A DNA stretch of 64,000 bases, taken from contig NZ_CP036348.1 of NCBI RefSeq assembly GCF_007753095.1, positions 5,433,411 to 5,497,410 of the forward strand, written 5' to 3'. The notes under the pieces were generated by a model. It searched no databases. It was not told where the DNA came from and was given only the letters and a program-made list of their open reading frames with translations. This stretch comes from Rosistilla carotiformis. GTDB taxonomy: Bacteria; Planctomycetota; Planctomycetia; Pirellulales; Pirellulaceae. The position numbers and the translations under genes were made by a program. Below are positions 1 to 8,717 of this stretch, one piece after another. Each line of letters starts with the position of its first letter. The first letter of the stretch is position 1.

Positions 1-1419
1 CGCTTCTTCAGCCGCTGGTTTCGCTTCCTCAGTTGCTGGTTTCGCTTCAGCTGCCTTCTTCAGTCGGGCGGCTTCCTCGGCTTCGATTTGCTTTTTCAGC
101 TGATCCGCTTCACGAGCCAACTTGGATCGCTTGTTCGCGGGGATCTCATCGATCGAAACATCTCGACTCGCTTGCAACACACGCAGGTAAGCGACGATCG
201 CCCAGCGATCTTCCACCGTGATTTGCCCCGCATAACCAGGCATCTTGCGGATACCGTTGGTGATCGTGTTAAAGATCTTGCCGTCGGCCATCTTGCCGGC
301 AGCGAGCCGTTCTTCATGCAGCGAGGAAGGCTGCGTCCATGTGGTCGCCAGTATTTTCTTCGCTCGCTGATTGACCAATCCATTGCCAAAACCATCACGG
401 CCATGGCAAACCGCACAGTAGATGTCGAATCGCTCACGACCCTTATCCAGTGTCGCACGGTCAATCGTCAGCGGGTTTTCCTCAACCCAAGGCGTGGTGT
501 CGGCAGCTTCGCCCGCGGCGGCATCGCCAGCTTGAGCAAAGGCGACCAATTGCGTCGCGTCGCCGCGATTACCCTCGGCCATTGCTTCCAATTGGATTCC
601 GGTTTGATCATCCACGTCCAAATCGCCGCTGCCACGCATCACCGTGCCAGGGACATTCGGACGCATCGTCCGTCCATCGGCAAACAGGATCGTCTTTTCC
701 TGCGGGCCCTTCGAAGGCATGAAGTCCATATCCCAGAAGATGTGGAAGCGTGGCTTCGAACTCTTCGTAACTCGCATGTCCGCGATAATCAACAACGGGA
801 AAACGCTCAACACCGCCAGAACCAAGACCGCGAGGTAGATGAACCGCGGAACGTTTGTTGGCGATTCGTCTTCGTAAACATCTTCAAGATTCGCTGGACT
901 GGTATCCGCCAACAGCGCCCGGGCGCCCGCGTCATTGAATCGGGCATCGCGTGAATCGATGTACAAGAAAAACTTGTCATCCGTCGCCGCGTCGAAGCGT
1001 GGGCTGGTGAACATCGCGTTGCTGAACTTAGGCAATCCATTCAGCGCCCACTGGCCGAAGAAGGCAGCAAAAGCGGAGAACAGAATCGTCAATTCAAACG
1101 CAACGGGAATGAACGCAGGCAAGCTGAGGAACGGTTTACCCGAGATAATGTACGGATAATCGATGGCGTTCATCCAGGTTTCCATCGTCAACCCGGTCAG
1201 ACAGCCTGTGGTGCCCGCAGCCAACACGATCCATGGCAGAATCGTCGGCTTGATGCCAATCGCCTCATCGATGCCATGCACCGGGAAGGGGCTGAACGCA
1301 TCGGTTTTTGTATAGCCCGCTTCTCGCACGCGATTCGCTGCAGCGATCAGTGCTTCGGGAGTGTCGTATTCAGCGACAACGCCACGGGATTTCGATTGAT
1401 TGCCAGAGGAGTCAGCCAT
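1..1419 (-). CDS. actDE: ActD-ActE fusion: DUF3341 membrane subunit plus monoheme cytochrome c of alternative complex III (3' end outside window)
   Basis: The frame is open from the ATG at 1419 to the left edge (473 codons), so the C-terminus is missing. Residues 1 to about 215 match the ActD/DUF3341 layout: a soluble start (GVVAEYDTPEALIAAANRVR), two membrane segments around 62-80 and 101-123, and a further hydrophobic stretch at 192-213. Residues 320-415 form a class I cytochrome c with heme motif CAVCH (C335, C338, H339) and a KMPGYAG loop whose M393 is the likely sixth iron ligand. The visible end is a Lys/Glu/Ala coil with repeated AKPA-EEA units. In Rhodothermus-type complexes ActD and ActE are separate subunits; here one ORF covers both with no stop between them. 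It is the fourth gene of the act operon, 140 bp after actC. The fusion is seen directly; the role in menaquinol oxidation is family knowledge. Confidence 0.9.
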   Translation of the reverse strand, partial: MADSSGNQSKSRGVVAEYDTPEALIAAANRVREAGYTKTDAFSPFPVHGIDEAIGIKPTILPWIVLAAGTTGCLTGLTMETWMNAIDYPYIISGKPFLSLPAFIPVAFELTILFSAFAAFFGQWALNGLPKFSNAMFTSPRFDAATDDKFFLYIDSRDARFNDAGARALLADTSPANLEDVYEDESPTNVPRFIYLAVLVLAVLSVFPLLIIADMRVTKSSKPRFHIFWDMDFMPSKGPQEKTILFADGRTMRPNVPGTVMRGSGDLDVDDQTGIQLEAMAEGNRGDATQLVAFAQAGDAAAGEAADTTPWVEENPLTIDRATLDKGRERFDIYCAVCHGRDGFGNGLVNQRAKKILATTWTQPSSLHEERLAAGKMADGKIFNTITNGIRKMPGYAGQITVEDRWAIVAYLRVLQASRDVSIDEIPANKRSKLAREADQLKKQIEAEEAARLKKAAEAKPATEEAKPAAEEA

Positions 1420-1559
1420 CGTCGGCAAACCGTCCGTTCTGTAGAGGTGCGATAAAAACTGTGTGACGGTGATACGTCACGGCCAAAATTTCGATCGGGC
1501 CTAAACCCGCGAATACCTTCTCTCGTGCGACCGCGATCCGCGATCACACCGCTGCCTTC

Positions 1560-2978
1560 TTAGTGCTTGTCGTCGTGGTGCGCGTGCTTGGCGTGTAACT
1601 GGTGAGCCAGCACCGCCTTCACCTCGCTCATCGCGATGATCGGCAGGAACCGACAGAACAGCAAGAACAACGTGAAGAACAATCCAAAACTTCCGATCAA
1701 CATTCCCACGTCAACCCACGTCGGCGAGAAGTATCCCCAAGCACTCGGCAGATAATCTCGCGACAGCGAACTGACAACGATCACGAACCGCTCGAACCAC
1801 ATCCCGATGTTAACAAAGATGCACACGATCACCATCGCCACCAAGTTGGTGCGGAAAAACCGGAACCAGAACAATTGGGGACTGATCACGTTACAGGTCA
1901 CCATGATCCAATACGCCCACCAATAGGGTCCAAATGCCCGGTTGATAAAGGCGAACTTCTCGGCGGGCACTTGACCGTACCAGGCGATGAAAAATTCGGT
2001 ACCGTAAGCCAATCCGACAATCGATCCGGTCGCCAGGATGATCTTGTTCATGTTCTCAAGGTGGCGGATCGTGATCAAGTTCTCCAACTTGAACATGCTG
2101 CGGCAGGGGACCAACAGCGTGACCACCATCGCAAATCCACTGAAGACCGCACCGGCAACAAAGTACGGCGGGAAGATCGTCGTGTGCCAACCGGGAACCT
2201 GACTGACCGCAAAGTCAAACGAAACGATCGTGTGTACCGACAAAACCAGCGGAGCAGCCAGTGCGGCCAACAACGCGTATGCTTTTTCATAACGGTGCCA
2301 ATGACGCGCCGATCCACTCCACCCCAACGACAGCACACCGTATACAAAGCGGCGGAACTTATTCTTCGAACGGTCGCGGAAGGTCGCCAGATCGGGAACC
2401 ATCCCCATGTACCAGAACAACAGCGAAACCGTGGCGTAGGTGCTCACGGCGAACACGTCCCACAACAGCGGACTGCGGAATTGAGGCCACATCCAAAGGT
2501 TTAAACTTGGATACGGGAACAACCAGAACGCCAACCAAGCACGCCCGACGTGGATACCGGGAAAAGTACCCGCACAAACGACCGCGAAGATTGTCATCGC
2601 TTCGGCCGCCCGGTTGATACTGGTTCGCCAGTTCTGACGGAACAGGAACAAAATCGCGCTGATCAAGGTACCGGCGTGACCAATACCGACCCAGAACACG
2701 AAGTTCACAATCGGCCAGCCCCAGAACACGGGCGAACGGTTACCCCAAACACCGACGCCGGTGTAGATCAGGTAAGCGATCAACAGACCAAAAAACGCCG
2801 CGACGTGAGAACTAATCAAAAACGCAACGATCCAAGCCTTGCTCGGCATGCGTTCGGCGATCGTCGACACCGATTCGGTAATCGTGTGATACGTCGTTGA
2901 ATCCCCCAGTACCAACGGAGCGCGTTGGTCGGGTTGTTCCAAGGTATTGTCGAGTTTGTTGGGAACGGCAATCGCCAT
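1560..2978 (-). CDS. actC: Alternative complex III quinol-binding membrane subunit ActC (NrfD/PsrC family)
   Basis: This 472-residue polytopic protein has about ten membrane helices and belongs to the NrfD/PsrC family that binds and oxidises quinol for ActB. Family-typical stretches include [18 protein letters not shown] in the first helix and a [20 protein letters not shown] loop. Later helices contain [15 protein letters not shown] and [11 protein letters not shown], also characteristic of ActC. The start ATG at 2978 gives the short cytosolic leader [11 protein letters not shown] expected for this subunit. The C-terminus is His-rich ([11 protein letters not shown]). It lies 112 bp downstream of actB and 140 bp upstream of actDE, in the usual A-B-C-D-E order. 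Length and order agree with a complete, functional subunit. Confidence 0.94.
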   Translation of the reverse strand: MAIAVPNKLDNTLEQPDQRAPLVLGDSTTYHTITESVSTIAERMPSKAWIVAFLISSHVAAFFGLLIAYLIYTGVGVWGNRSPVFWGWPIVNFVFWVGIGHAGTLISAILFLFRQNWRTSINRAAEAMTIFAVVCAGTFPGIHVGRAWLAFWLFPYPSLNLWMWPQFRSPLLWDVFAVSTYATVSLLFWYMGMVPDLATFRDRSKNKFRRFVYGVLSLGWSGSARHWHRYEKAYALLAALAAPLVLSVHTIVSFDFAVSQVPGWHTTIFPPYFVAGAVFSGFAMVVTLLVPCRSMFKLENLITIRHLENMNKIILATGSIVGLAYGTEFFIAWYGQVPAEKFAFINRAFGPYWWAYWIMVTCNVISPQLFWFRFFRTNLVAMVIVCIFVNIGMWFERFVIVVSSLSRDYLPSAWGYFSPTWVDVGMLIGSFGLFFTLFLLFCRFLPIIAMSEVKAVLAHQLHAKHAHHDDKH

Positions 2979-3090
2979 TGTTTTGTCTACTGCTGTGTCG
3001 TGGGCCCGGACAACTTGCCAAGGCGCGATTCAGTTCGGGTAATTCCCAAGCCGAGGCCCGGGGACATTTCTTCTACTAACTCACAAAACT

Positions 3091-6000
3091 CTAGACGCGA
3101 GCGGCATCACCCAGGACGGGCAACATCGCCGACTTCTTCTCATCCGATTTCTTGTCGCCGTGATCATGGTCATGATCGTGGCCATGTTCTTCAGCGTGAC
3201 CGTGATCGTCACCGCCATGTTCGCCATGATGGCCGTGCGACTCGGCAGCCAATTGCTCCAATTGAGCTTGGGTCATCAGGCGATGATGGGTGTTGCGGAT
3301 GCGAGCCAAATACGCGGTGCGTGGCTTCACATTCAAGTGGTCCAACATGTAGTAGGCGCGGTCGTCTTTGTGCGCCAACGAGACCGCCGATTCCTGATCG
3401 GCGAGGTTACCAAATTCGATCGCCTTGCAAGGGCAAGCCTGCTGGCACGCGGTAACAACATCGCCATCTTGGATCGCTCGACCGCCGTCCTTACGGGCTT
3501 CGATCTTGCCACGCTCAACACGTTGGATACAGTAGGTGCACTTCTCCATTACACCACGACCGCGAACGCTGACGTCGGGGTTGAGAACCAATTGTTGCAG
3601 CTTGCGATTCGCGTCGTCGACCTTGTCGGGGAACGCGTCGATGCCGTAACCGGTACCCACATCTTCGTTGAAGTTGAAGTAATTGAATCGGCGAACCTTG
3701 TAAGGACAGTTGTTCGCACAGTATCGCGTACCGATGCAACGGTTGTAGGCCATCGCGTTGATACCTTCTTCGGTATGCACGGTCGCGGCCACGGGACAAA
3801 CCTGTTCGCACGGAGCGGTTTCGCAGTGCTGGCAAGTTACCGGTTGCTGAACGATCTGAGGCGATTCATCCACGTTTTCCGGATCGCCGCTGAAGTAGCG
3901 GTCGACACGAATCCAGTGCATTTCGCGTCCCATCGAGACCTGCTCTTTGCCGACAATCGGAATATTGTTTTCCGACTGGCAAGCGACAACACACGCGTTG
4001 CAACCGACACAGCGATTCAAATCGATCGACATGCCCCACTGAGGGCGTTGGATCTCTTCCTTCTCGAAGATCTCCATCGGTTCGGTCCACAACGACTTGA
4101 GCGCCGGGCTGTGAACCCCCATGTGCTTGACGAATTCGGGATCTTTTTCAAGCTTCTCGATCGTGCCTTCACGGATCAAGCGGTGGCTGCGATCGACGGT
4201 TTCTTCGAAGCCGAGTTCATCGATGGCGAAGTGATCTTGCGTGGTCGACAGTTCATACGTGGTCGATCGCGGACGCGCCACAACTCCTGCTGCCATTAAA
4301 GGATTGCCGGTTGTTCGCAAACCACTGACATCGAATCCGACAGGATCCGAACCCAGATCTTCGCTTCCACCCACGGCACCGGCACGACGTCGGCCGTAGC
4401 CCATCGCTACCGTGATCACCCCGGCTGCAGCCCCCGGCAATTCGTAAACCGGCAGTTCGATCGCGGCATCACCGTCGCCCAAGGCGACCATCTTGTTTTG
4501 GCTGACACCAATCTTGGCGGCCGTCGCTGGAGACATCAACGCAGCGTTGTCCCAAGTCAACTTGGTCACCGATTGAGGCATCTCTTGCAACCAACCGTTG
4601 TTGGCGAAGCGGCCGTCGTAAACGCCGTCGGCAACCGAGATCACCACGTCGACGCCTTCGGATTCGTATTCACTGGTCGGAACGACCGCGACATCGGTCA
4701 ACGGCTCATCGCCACCACTGTAGGTCGCCGCAGGCACTTCGACTTTGATTGCCGCTTCGAAGCCATCATGCAACAGCTTCCGCCATTGACGGTTGCTCAA
4801 CGATTCACCCGCTGCGGCGTCCGCCGTCTTGCGAACGATCGCTTCCGCATCGGCCTTGTCGTCGCCCAGGAACCATGCCAGATATTCGAGAACGGTCTTA
4901 CCGCCCAGCAATGGCAGGATCTGTGGTTGAGTCACGCCGTAGAAACCGTCGTCGGTTTGGCAGTCGCCCCAGCTTTCGAAAGGATGCGATTGCGGCAGCA
5001 CCCACTGGCAGGCAACCGCAGTTTCGTCGTCGTATTCGCCAACGTAAACGCTTGCTGAAGCCTTTGCCAACGCGCTCGCCACGTCGACGTCGCCCGTTGT
5101 GGTGTAGACAGGATTCCCGCCCAGCACGACAACCGATTTGATGTCGCCCGAGTTGAGTTTGGCGACAAAGTCTGCCAGACCAACCGTCTTCAGTTTGCTG
5201 TCGATCGGTTCGGCAAAGCGAATCGTCTTACCAAGGCTTTCAAGCTTGCTGTTCAAGCGAATGCCAGCAGCCACCGCGTCGGGGCCCAGGTGCTCGCCAA
5301 CAACAACCAACGCCTTGCCCTTGCTGGCGACCAGGTCGCTAGCCATGACTTCGATCAAGAGATTCAGCTTCTCGGCCGGAGGAAGCCTATCAAAGCCACC
5401 TTCGGTATCGCCGGCAGGCGCTGCAGCACCACCAGCCAACGCAGCGTCGACTTGTTTTTCTAACGCCGCGATGAACGCAGGCATCTGCGATGGCTGCAGC
5501 GAATAACGTGTGTCGGCTGCCATGCCGGTGTTGGTGAAGCTCGATTCAACCGAATACAAGCGGTTCATCTTGCCGACTTCGGGGGATCGCCCGTCAGCAA
5601 AACCTGCGGCATTCGCGACAAAACCGTGGTCCGAACCAAGGATGTCCGCATCGATGCTGCAGATCACGCTGGCCGCGGCCAGATCCAAGACCGGCTTGCC
5701 CACGCGACCGATCGCCTTGGTGGTGGCTTGCGACATTGCATCGCCACGTACCGCGTCGTAACGACCGATCGTCATCGCCGGGAATTTGGCTTGCAGTTCG
5801 GTCAACAGACGAACGACCGAAGGGGATTGCGACGGCGGCATCAGAATCCCGAAGCCCTTGCCATCGTTGCGTGCCAGACCATCGCGAACGGCGCCAAAAC
5901 CTTTGACACCGATTGCGTTGTCGACAGCGGCGGCAAACGAATCCCAGTCGTCGAGCCCCGGGTTCTTCATACCCCCGGATCGCGAGATCACGCCGTCCAT

Positions 6001-6441
6001 ACGGTCGGGATCATACAACTGCAAAATCGCCCCCTGAACGAAAGCATCGGTTCCCACGCCCGGCGAAGGATGTTGCGCATTGGCTTCGACCTTGATCGGA
6101 CGTCCATCGACGCCGGTGATCAACAGGTTGTAAACACGGCCAGCCCATTCGATGTTTGTGGCGGTGAAGTGCGGTTCGCCAGGCACGCGTCCGTCGGGTC
6201 GGATCACGAACGGCGCGATCGTCTCTTCGGCATACCGGCAGCCACTGGCACTTAGCGTCCCCAGGGCAATCGACGCACCCATCAGCTTCATCCAGCGACG
6301 GCGTGAAACCCCCTCGGGAAACTCGGAAGCGCCCACGGGGAACTCACGGTGCATAAACTGCTCGAAATCGGGCGTCTGCTTGATTTCGTTCAAGCTACGC
6401 CAATAGCGACTACGAGGTTTTGGTTCGGTTGTCTCGCTCAT
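3091..6441 (-). CDS. actB: Alternative complex III large subunit ActB (molybdopterin-oxidoreductase-like domain plus Fe-S ferredoxin domain)
   Basis: This protein of about 1116 residues is the catalytic-type subunit that passes electrons from quinol through iron-sulfur clusters. Near the N-terminus a twin-arginine-like motif (SRRRWMKLMGASIAL) leads into a hydrophobic stretch and a possible lipobox (LSASGC), indicating Tat export. The middle is the molybdopterin-oxidoreductase fold that in ActB carries no cofactor. The C-terminal ferredoxin part starts near residue 806 with CVGCNACVVAC, followed by CQHCETAPCEQVCP, CIGTRYCANNCP, CTYCIQRV and CQQACPCKA, enough for three [4Fe-4S] and one [3Fe-4S] cluster. 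After about residue 1065 comes a long His/Asp/Glu tail that could hold metal. The ATG at 6441 overlaps the actA stop as ATGA; in-frame ATG 6450 and TTG 6459 also exist. No shortening is visible. Confidence 0.94.
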   Translation of the reverse strand: MSETTEPKPRSRYWRSLNEIKQTPDFEQFMHREFPVGASEFPEGVSRRRWMKLMGASIALGTLSASGCRYAEETIAPFVIRPDGRVPGEPHFTATNIEWAGRVYNLLITGVDGRPIKVEANAQHPSPGVGTDAFVQGAILQLYDPDRMDGVISRSGGMKNPGLDDWDSFAAAVDNAIGVKGFGAVRDGLARNDGKGFGILMPPSQSPSVVRLLTELQAKFPAMTIGRYDAVRGDAMSQATTKAIGRVGKPVLDLAAASVICSIDADILGSDHGFVANAAGFADGRSPEVGKMNRLYSVESSFTNTGMAADTRYSLQPSQMPAFIAALEKQVDAALAGGAAAPAGDTEGGFDRLPPAEKLNLLIEVMASDLVASKGKALVVVGEHLGPDAVAAGIRLNSKLESLGKTIRFAEPIDSKLKTVGLADFVAKLNSGDIKSVVVLGGNPVYTTTGDVDVASALAKASASVYVGEYDDETAVACQWVLPQSHPFESWGDCQTDDGFYGVTQPQILPLLGGKTVLEYLAWFLGDDKADAEAIVRKTADAAAGESLSNRQWRKLLHDGFEAAIKVEVPAATYSGGDEPLTDVAVVPTSEYESEGVDVVISVADGVYDGRFANNGWLQEMPQSVTKLTWDNAALMSPATAAKIGVSQNKMVALGDGDAAIELPVYELPGAAAGVITVAMGYGRRRAGAVGGSEDLGSDPVGFDVSGLRTTGNPLMAAGVVARPRSTTYELSTTQDHFAIDELGFEETVDRSHRLIREGTIEKLEKDPEFVKHMGVHSPALKSLWTEPMEIFEKEEIQRPQWGMSIDLNRCVGCNACVVACQSENNIPIVGKEQVSMGREMHWIRVDRYFSGDPENVDESPQIVQQPVTCQHCETAPCEQVCPVAATVHTEEGINAMAYNRCIGTRYCANNCPYKVRRFNYFNFNEDVGTGYGIDAFPDKVDDANRKLQQLVLNPDVSVRGRGVMEKCTYCIQRVERGKIEARKDGGRAIQDGDVVTACQQACPCKAIEFGNLADQESAVSLAHKDDRAYYMLDHLNVKPRTAYLARIRNTHHRLMTQAQLEQLAAESHGHHGEHGGDDHGHAEEHGHDHDHDHGDKKSDEKKSAMLPVLGDAARV

Positions 6442-7124
6442 CGATGACATACAGCGCAATTAGTCTGAGGGTGAATGTTCTTTTCTTTAATCAGCTTTTC
6501 GCCCAATGCGATCGGATCCTCATCCGATTTCCAATCCAGCTTCGTCACAAATTCCACAGGACGAATATCCGCTGGATCGACGCCGCGATGGCAATCCAAG
6601 CACCACGCCATCGAAAGTTCTTCCGCCTGATAAACGACATCCATCTTGTCGATCCGGCCGTGACATCGCACGCAACTGACACCCGAATTCACGTGGGCTG
6701 CGTGGTTGAAGTACACAAAGTCGGGCAGGTTGTGGACGCGTTTCCAACCGACACTCTTACCGGTCTCCCAGCTCTGGTGCAGCGGCTTCAGTTTCGGGCT
6801 GTCGGCGTGAACGGCCGACAACGCCGTTTGCCCCGCTTCGTCAGCAGGGCTGTGGCAATTGATGCAGGTTGCTGTCGGTGGTACCGCAGCGTGAGCGGCG
6901 TCGAAAACCGTGTTGTGGCAATACCGACAATCCATTCGCAATTGGCCCGCGTGGATCGCGTGGCTGAAGGGAATGGGTTGATCGGGTTGATAGCCGGTAT
7001 TCAACGTTCCAGGATCGGTCGCGCCAATGAACACCACGCCAGCGTAGGCACCACCGCCCGCGACCAACGCGCCCATTAGCATCAGGAACCGATTCACCCA
7101 GCGGGGAAATAGAAAACGATCCAT
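6438..7124 (-). CDS. actA: Alternative complex III pentaheme cytochrome c subunit ActA
   Basis: This is the multiheme periplasmic subunit that takes electrons from ActB. From the ATG at 7124 it has 228 residues, with an N-terminal membrane anchor (FLMLMGALVAGGGAYAGVVF). Five CXXCH motifs are visible: CRYCH (66), CINCH (87), CVRCH (151), CLDCH (175) and CAVCH (223), the number expected for ActA. A TTG at 7136 in frame would add four residues; the ATG is preferred. It is the first act gene, and its stop codon overlaps the actB start by 4 bp, so the two are translationally coupled. The 148 bp upstream, down to the prepilin peptidase gene, must hold the operon promoter. Confidence 0.93.
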   Translation of the reverse strand: MDRFLFPRWVNRFLMLMGALVAGGGAYAGVVFIGATDPGTLNTGYQPDQPIPFSHAIHAGQLRMDCRYCHNTVFDAAHAAVPPTATCINCHSPADEAGQTALSAVHADSPKLKPLHQSWETGKSVGWKRVHNLPDFVYFNHAAHVNSGVSCVRCHGRIDKMDVVYQAEELSMAWCLDCHRGVDPADIRPVEFVTKLDWKSDEDPIALGEKLIKEKNIHPQTNCAVCHR

Positions 7125-7210
7125 AATTTTGTTCAAAGAACCAGTGCTAAAGGCTCTGTTAGAGACAATTTGATTAGGTATTGAACGCTTTCATGCGCCC
7201 ACGTGGACGC

Positions 7211-7240
7211 AGTATCGCTGTTTTGTACCCACTTCGACAA
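7211..7240 (-). promoter_or_regulatory. Possible sigma-70-type promoter of the act operon
   Basis: Read on the minus strand, TTGTCG at 7240-7235 and GATACT at 7216-7211 are separated by 18 bp, 87 bp upstream of the actA ATG. The match is only moderate and no second line of evidence exists, but the 148-bp gap is the only intergenic space in front of the operon. Confidence 0.3.
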
Positions 7241-7272
7241 GGGCTACCAGCCACTCGCGACATTTGACCGCA

Positions 7273-8556
7273 CTAAGTTCCGAAGAACCTCTGTTCAACC
7301 ACGCGAAACAGAAACAACAGCGCGCACATTGCAACCAACGCAAACATCAAAACCGCGCCAATCAATGGCCCTAGGATGAACACGCCAGCGCCCCATTGAT
7401 TCCAGATACGGTCCCAGAACACCACCGTTAACATCGCCGCCGCCGCAAGGTACGGCCCGAAAGGAAGCATCCGATTGCCCGTCAACAACCAACTGGCTAA
7501 CACGATTACGATCGCGGTGAAGGGAGCTAAAAAAAAGACGAACAGCGCAGCTTGCCATCCGATAAATGCCCCGACCATCGCCATTAACGTAACGTCACCA
7601 AACCCCATCGCCTCCTTGCCCAACCCAAGCTTCGCAAACACCCGCACCGCCCAGATCTGTCCACCCCCGAGCCCCACGCCGACCAATCCGCTCAGTAGCG
7701 CCAACCAGGCCGATTCGCTCAGCCCAAAGTAAACGGCAGCGATCGCAACGCTTCCGGCCATCCAGATCGCAACCAACAGCGTCCAGACCTTGATTCGGAA
7801 ACGGCCCAACAGCATCGTTTCGTATTTCAGTAGCCCTGCGGCGAAAAACTGGATCGCTTTGGCAAGCCCTTTCCGCATGATCCACCGTCGGTTTGCCAAC
7901 GCGAAACACCAGACTGCGAAGATCGCTTCCCCCACGACCAGCCCCATTGGTGAGATCCACTTCGCCTCGACGGGGGCAGGCGAGGGAAACATCACCGCTG
8001 CCAACCCGCCTTCGGTCGCCCACGGCAAACAAAGAGGCGCTCCGATCTGCGGCATCATCAGTGCGGCGATCACATGCAAGGCCAGCGCCAGCAGCGTGCC
8101 GGTAACCGTGACCGCATCGGGGATCGTCTGTTCATCGAAATCGATGAACGTGGCGATCATCAACAACGTCATCATCAGGGCGTGCCCCAGATACATGATC
8201 AGCATCCACTGCCGGGCGATCGGCAACATCGCCGCCGGCATCGCATCGGCCGCACCGACCGGCAACAACCCCAACTGGATCACTTCCCACCAGAACAGCC
8301 CCGCCAACATCGGCCCGAACAACAGTTCGATCAACATCGGCCTCAGCCAGAAGATTCGCCCGTGGATGTCCGCTTCGCGACGCAGGCCCAGCCAGCCTAA
8401 GACAGGAATGCGATCGGTCGCCCGACGGGGCAACGCCCGATCGTCCGGTGGACTCCACGGACTGATCGCACGCGGAAACCAAGCCCAAGAATAAACCGCC
8501 CAGTTTATGAACGCTCCTAAGACGACACCGACCAGAACGATCAAGAGGTAAGTCAC
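7273..8556 (-). CDS. Prepilin peptidase (A24 aspartic peptidase), Cys-less N-terminal domain
   Basis: This is a 427-residue integral membrane protease that would cleave, and possibly N-methylate, type IV pilin-like precursors; the planctomycete DUF1559 proteins, one of which is at 54435, carry such leaders. The two catalytic aspartates are recognisable: D147 in FIDFDEQTIPD and D321 in GFGDVTLM, the A24 GxGD motif. The N-terminal domain keeps the DRIPVLGWLGLRREADIHGR stretch seen in PilD proteins but lacks all four zinc-binding cysteines. The two catalytic motifs are about 170 residues apart, far more than in E. coli or Pseudomonas enzymes, because of an inserted segment with extra helices at about 180-290. 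It starts with GTG at 8556. It is 161 bp downstream of the RND gene and need not share its promoter. Confidence 0.85.
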   Translation of the reverse strand: MTYLLIVLVGVVLGAFINWAVYSWAWFPRAISPWSPPDDRALPRRATDRIPVLGWLGLRREADIHGRIFWLRPMLIELLFGPMLAGLFWWEVIQLGLLPVGAADAMPAAMLPIARQWMLIMYLGHALMMTLLMIATFIDFDEQTIPDAVTVTGTLLALALHVIAALMMPQIGAPLCLPWATEGGLAAVMFPSPAPVEAKWISPMGLVVGEAIFAVWCFALANRRWIMRKGLAKAIQFFAAGLLKYETMLLGRFRIKVWTLLVAIWMAGSVAIAAVYFGLSESAWLALLSGLVGVGLGGGQIWAVRVFAKLGLGKEAMGFGDVTLMAMVGAFIGWQAALFVFFLAPFTAIVIVLASWLLTGNRMLPFGPYLAAAAMLTVVFWDRIWNQWGAGVFILGPLIGAVLMFALVAMCALLFLFRVVEQRFFGT

Positions 8557-8717
8557 GCGGGATGTTTTATATAGATGGGTGGCTGAAGCTCAGCAACGCT
8601 CCCAGCGAGCGGCGCGAGCCACAATGGTTCCACAATCCGCACCCCGAGGCAAGCACACTCACCCTATTTGAAGCTAGGGGCAATCCATCGCGTTCGACGC
8701 AATCGCACGACAGGCCG

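Noticed and set aside
3160-4299. 379-codon plus-strand frame opposite actB
   Set aside because: It is antisense to the Fe-S part of actB, whose motifs are beyond doubt. Long antisense frames are expected at this base composition.
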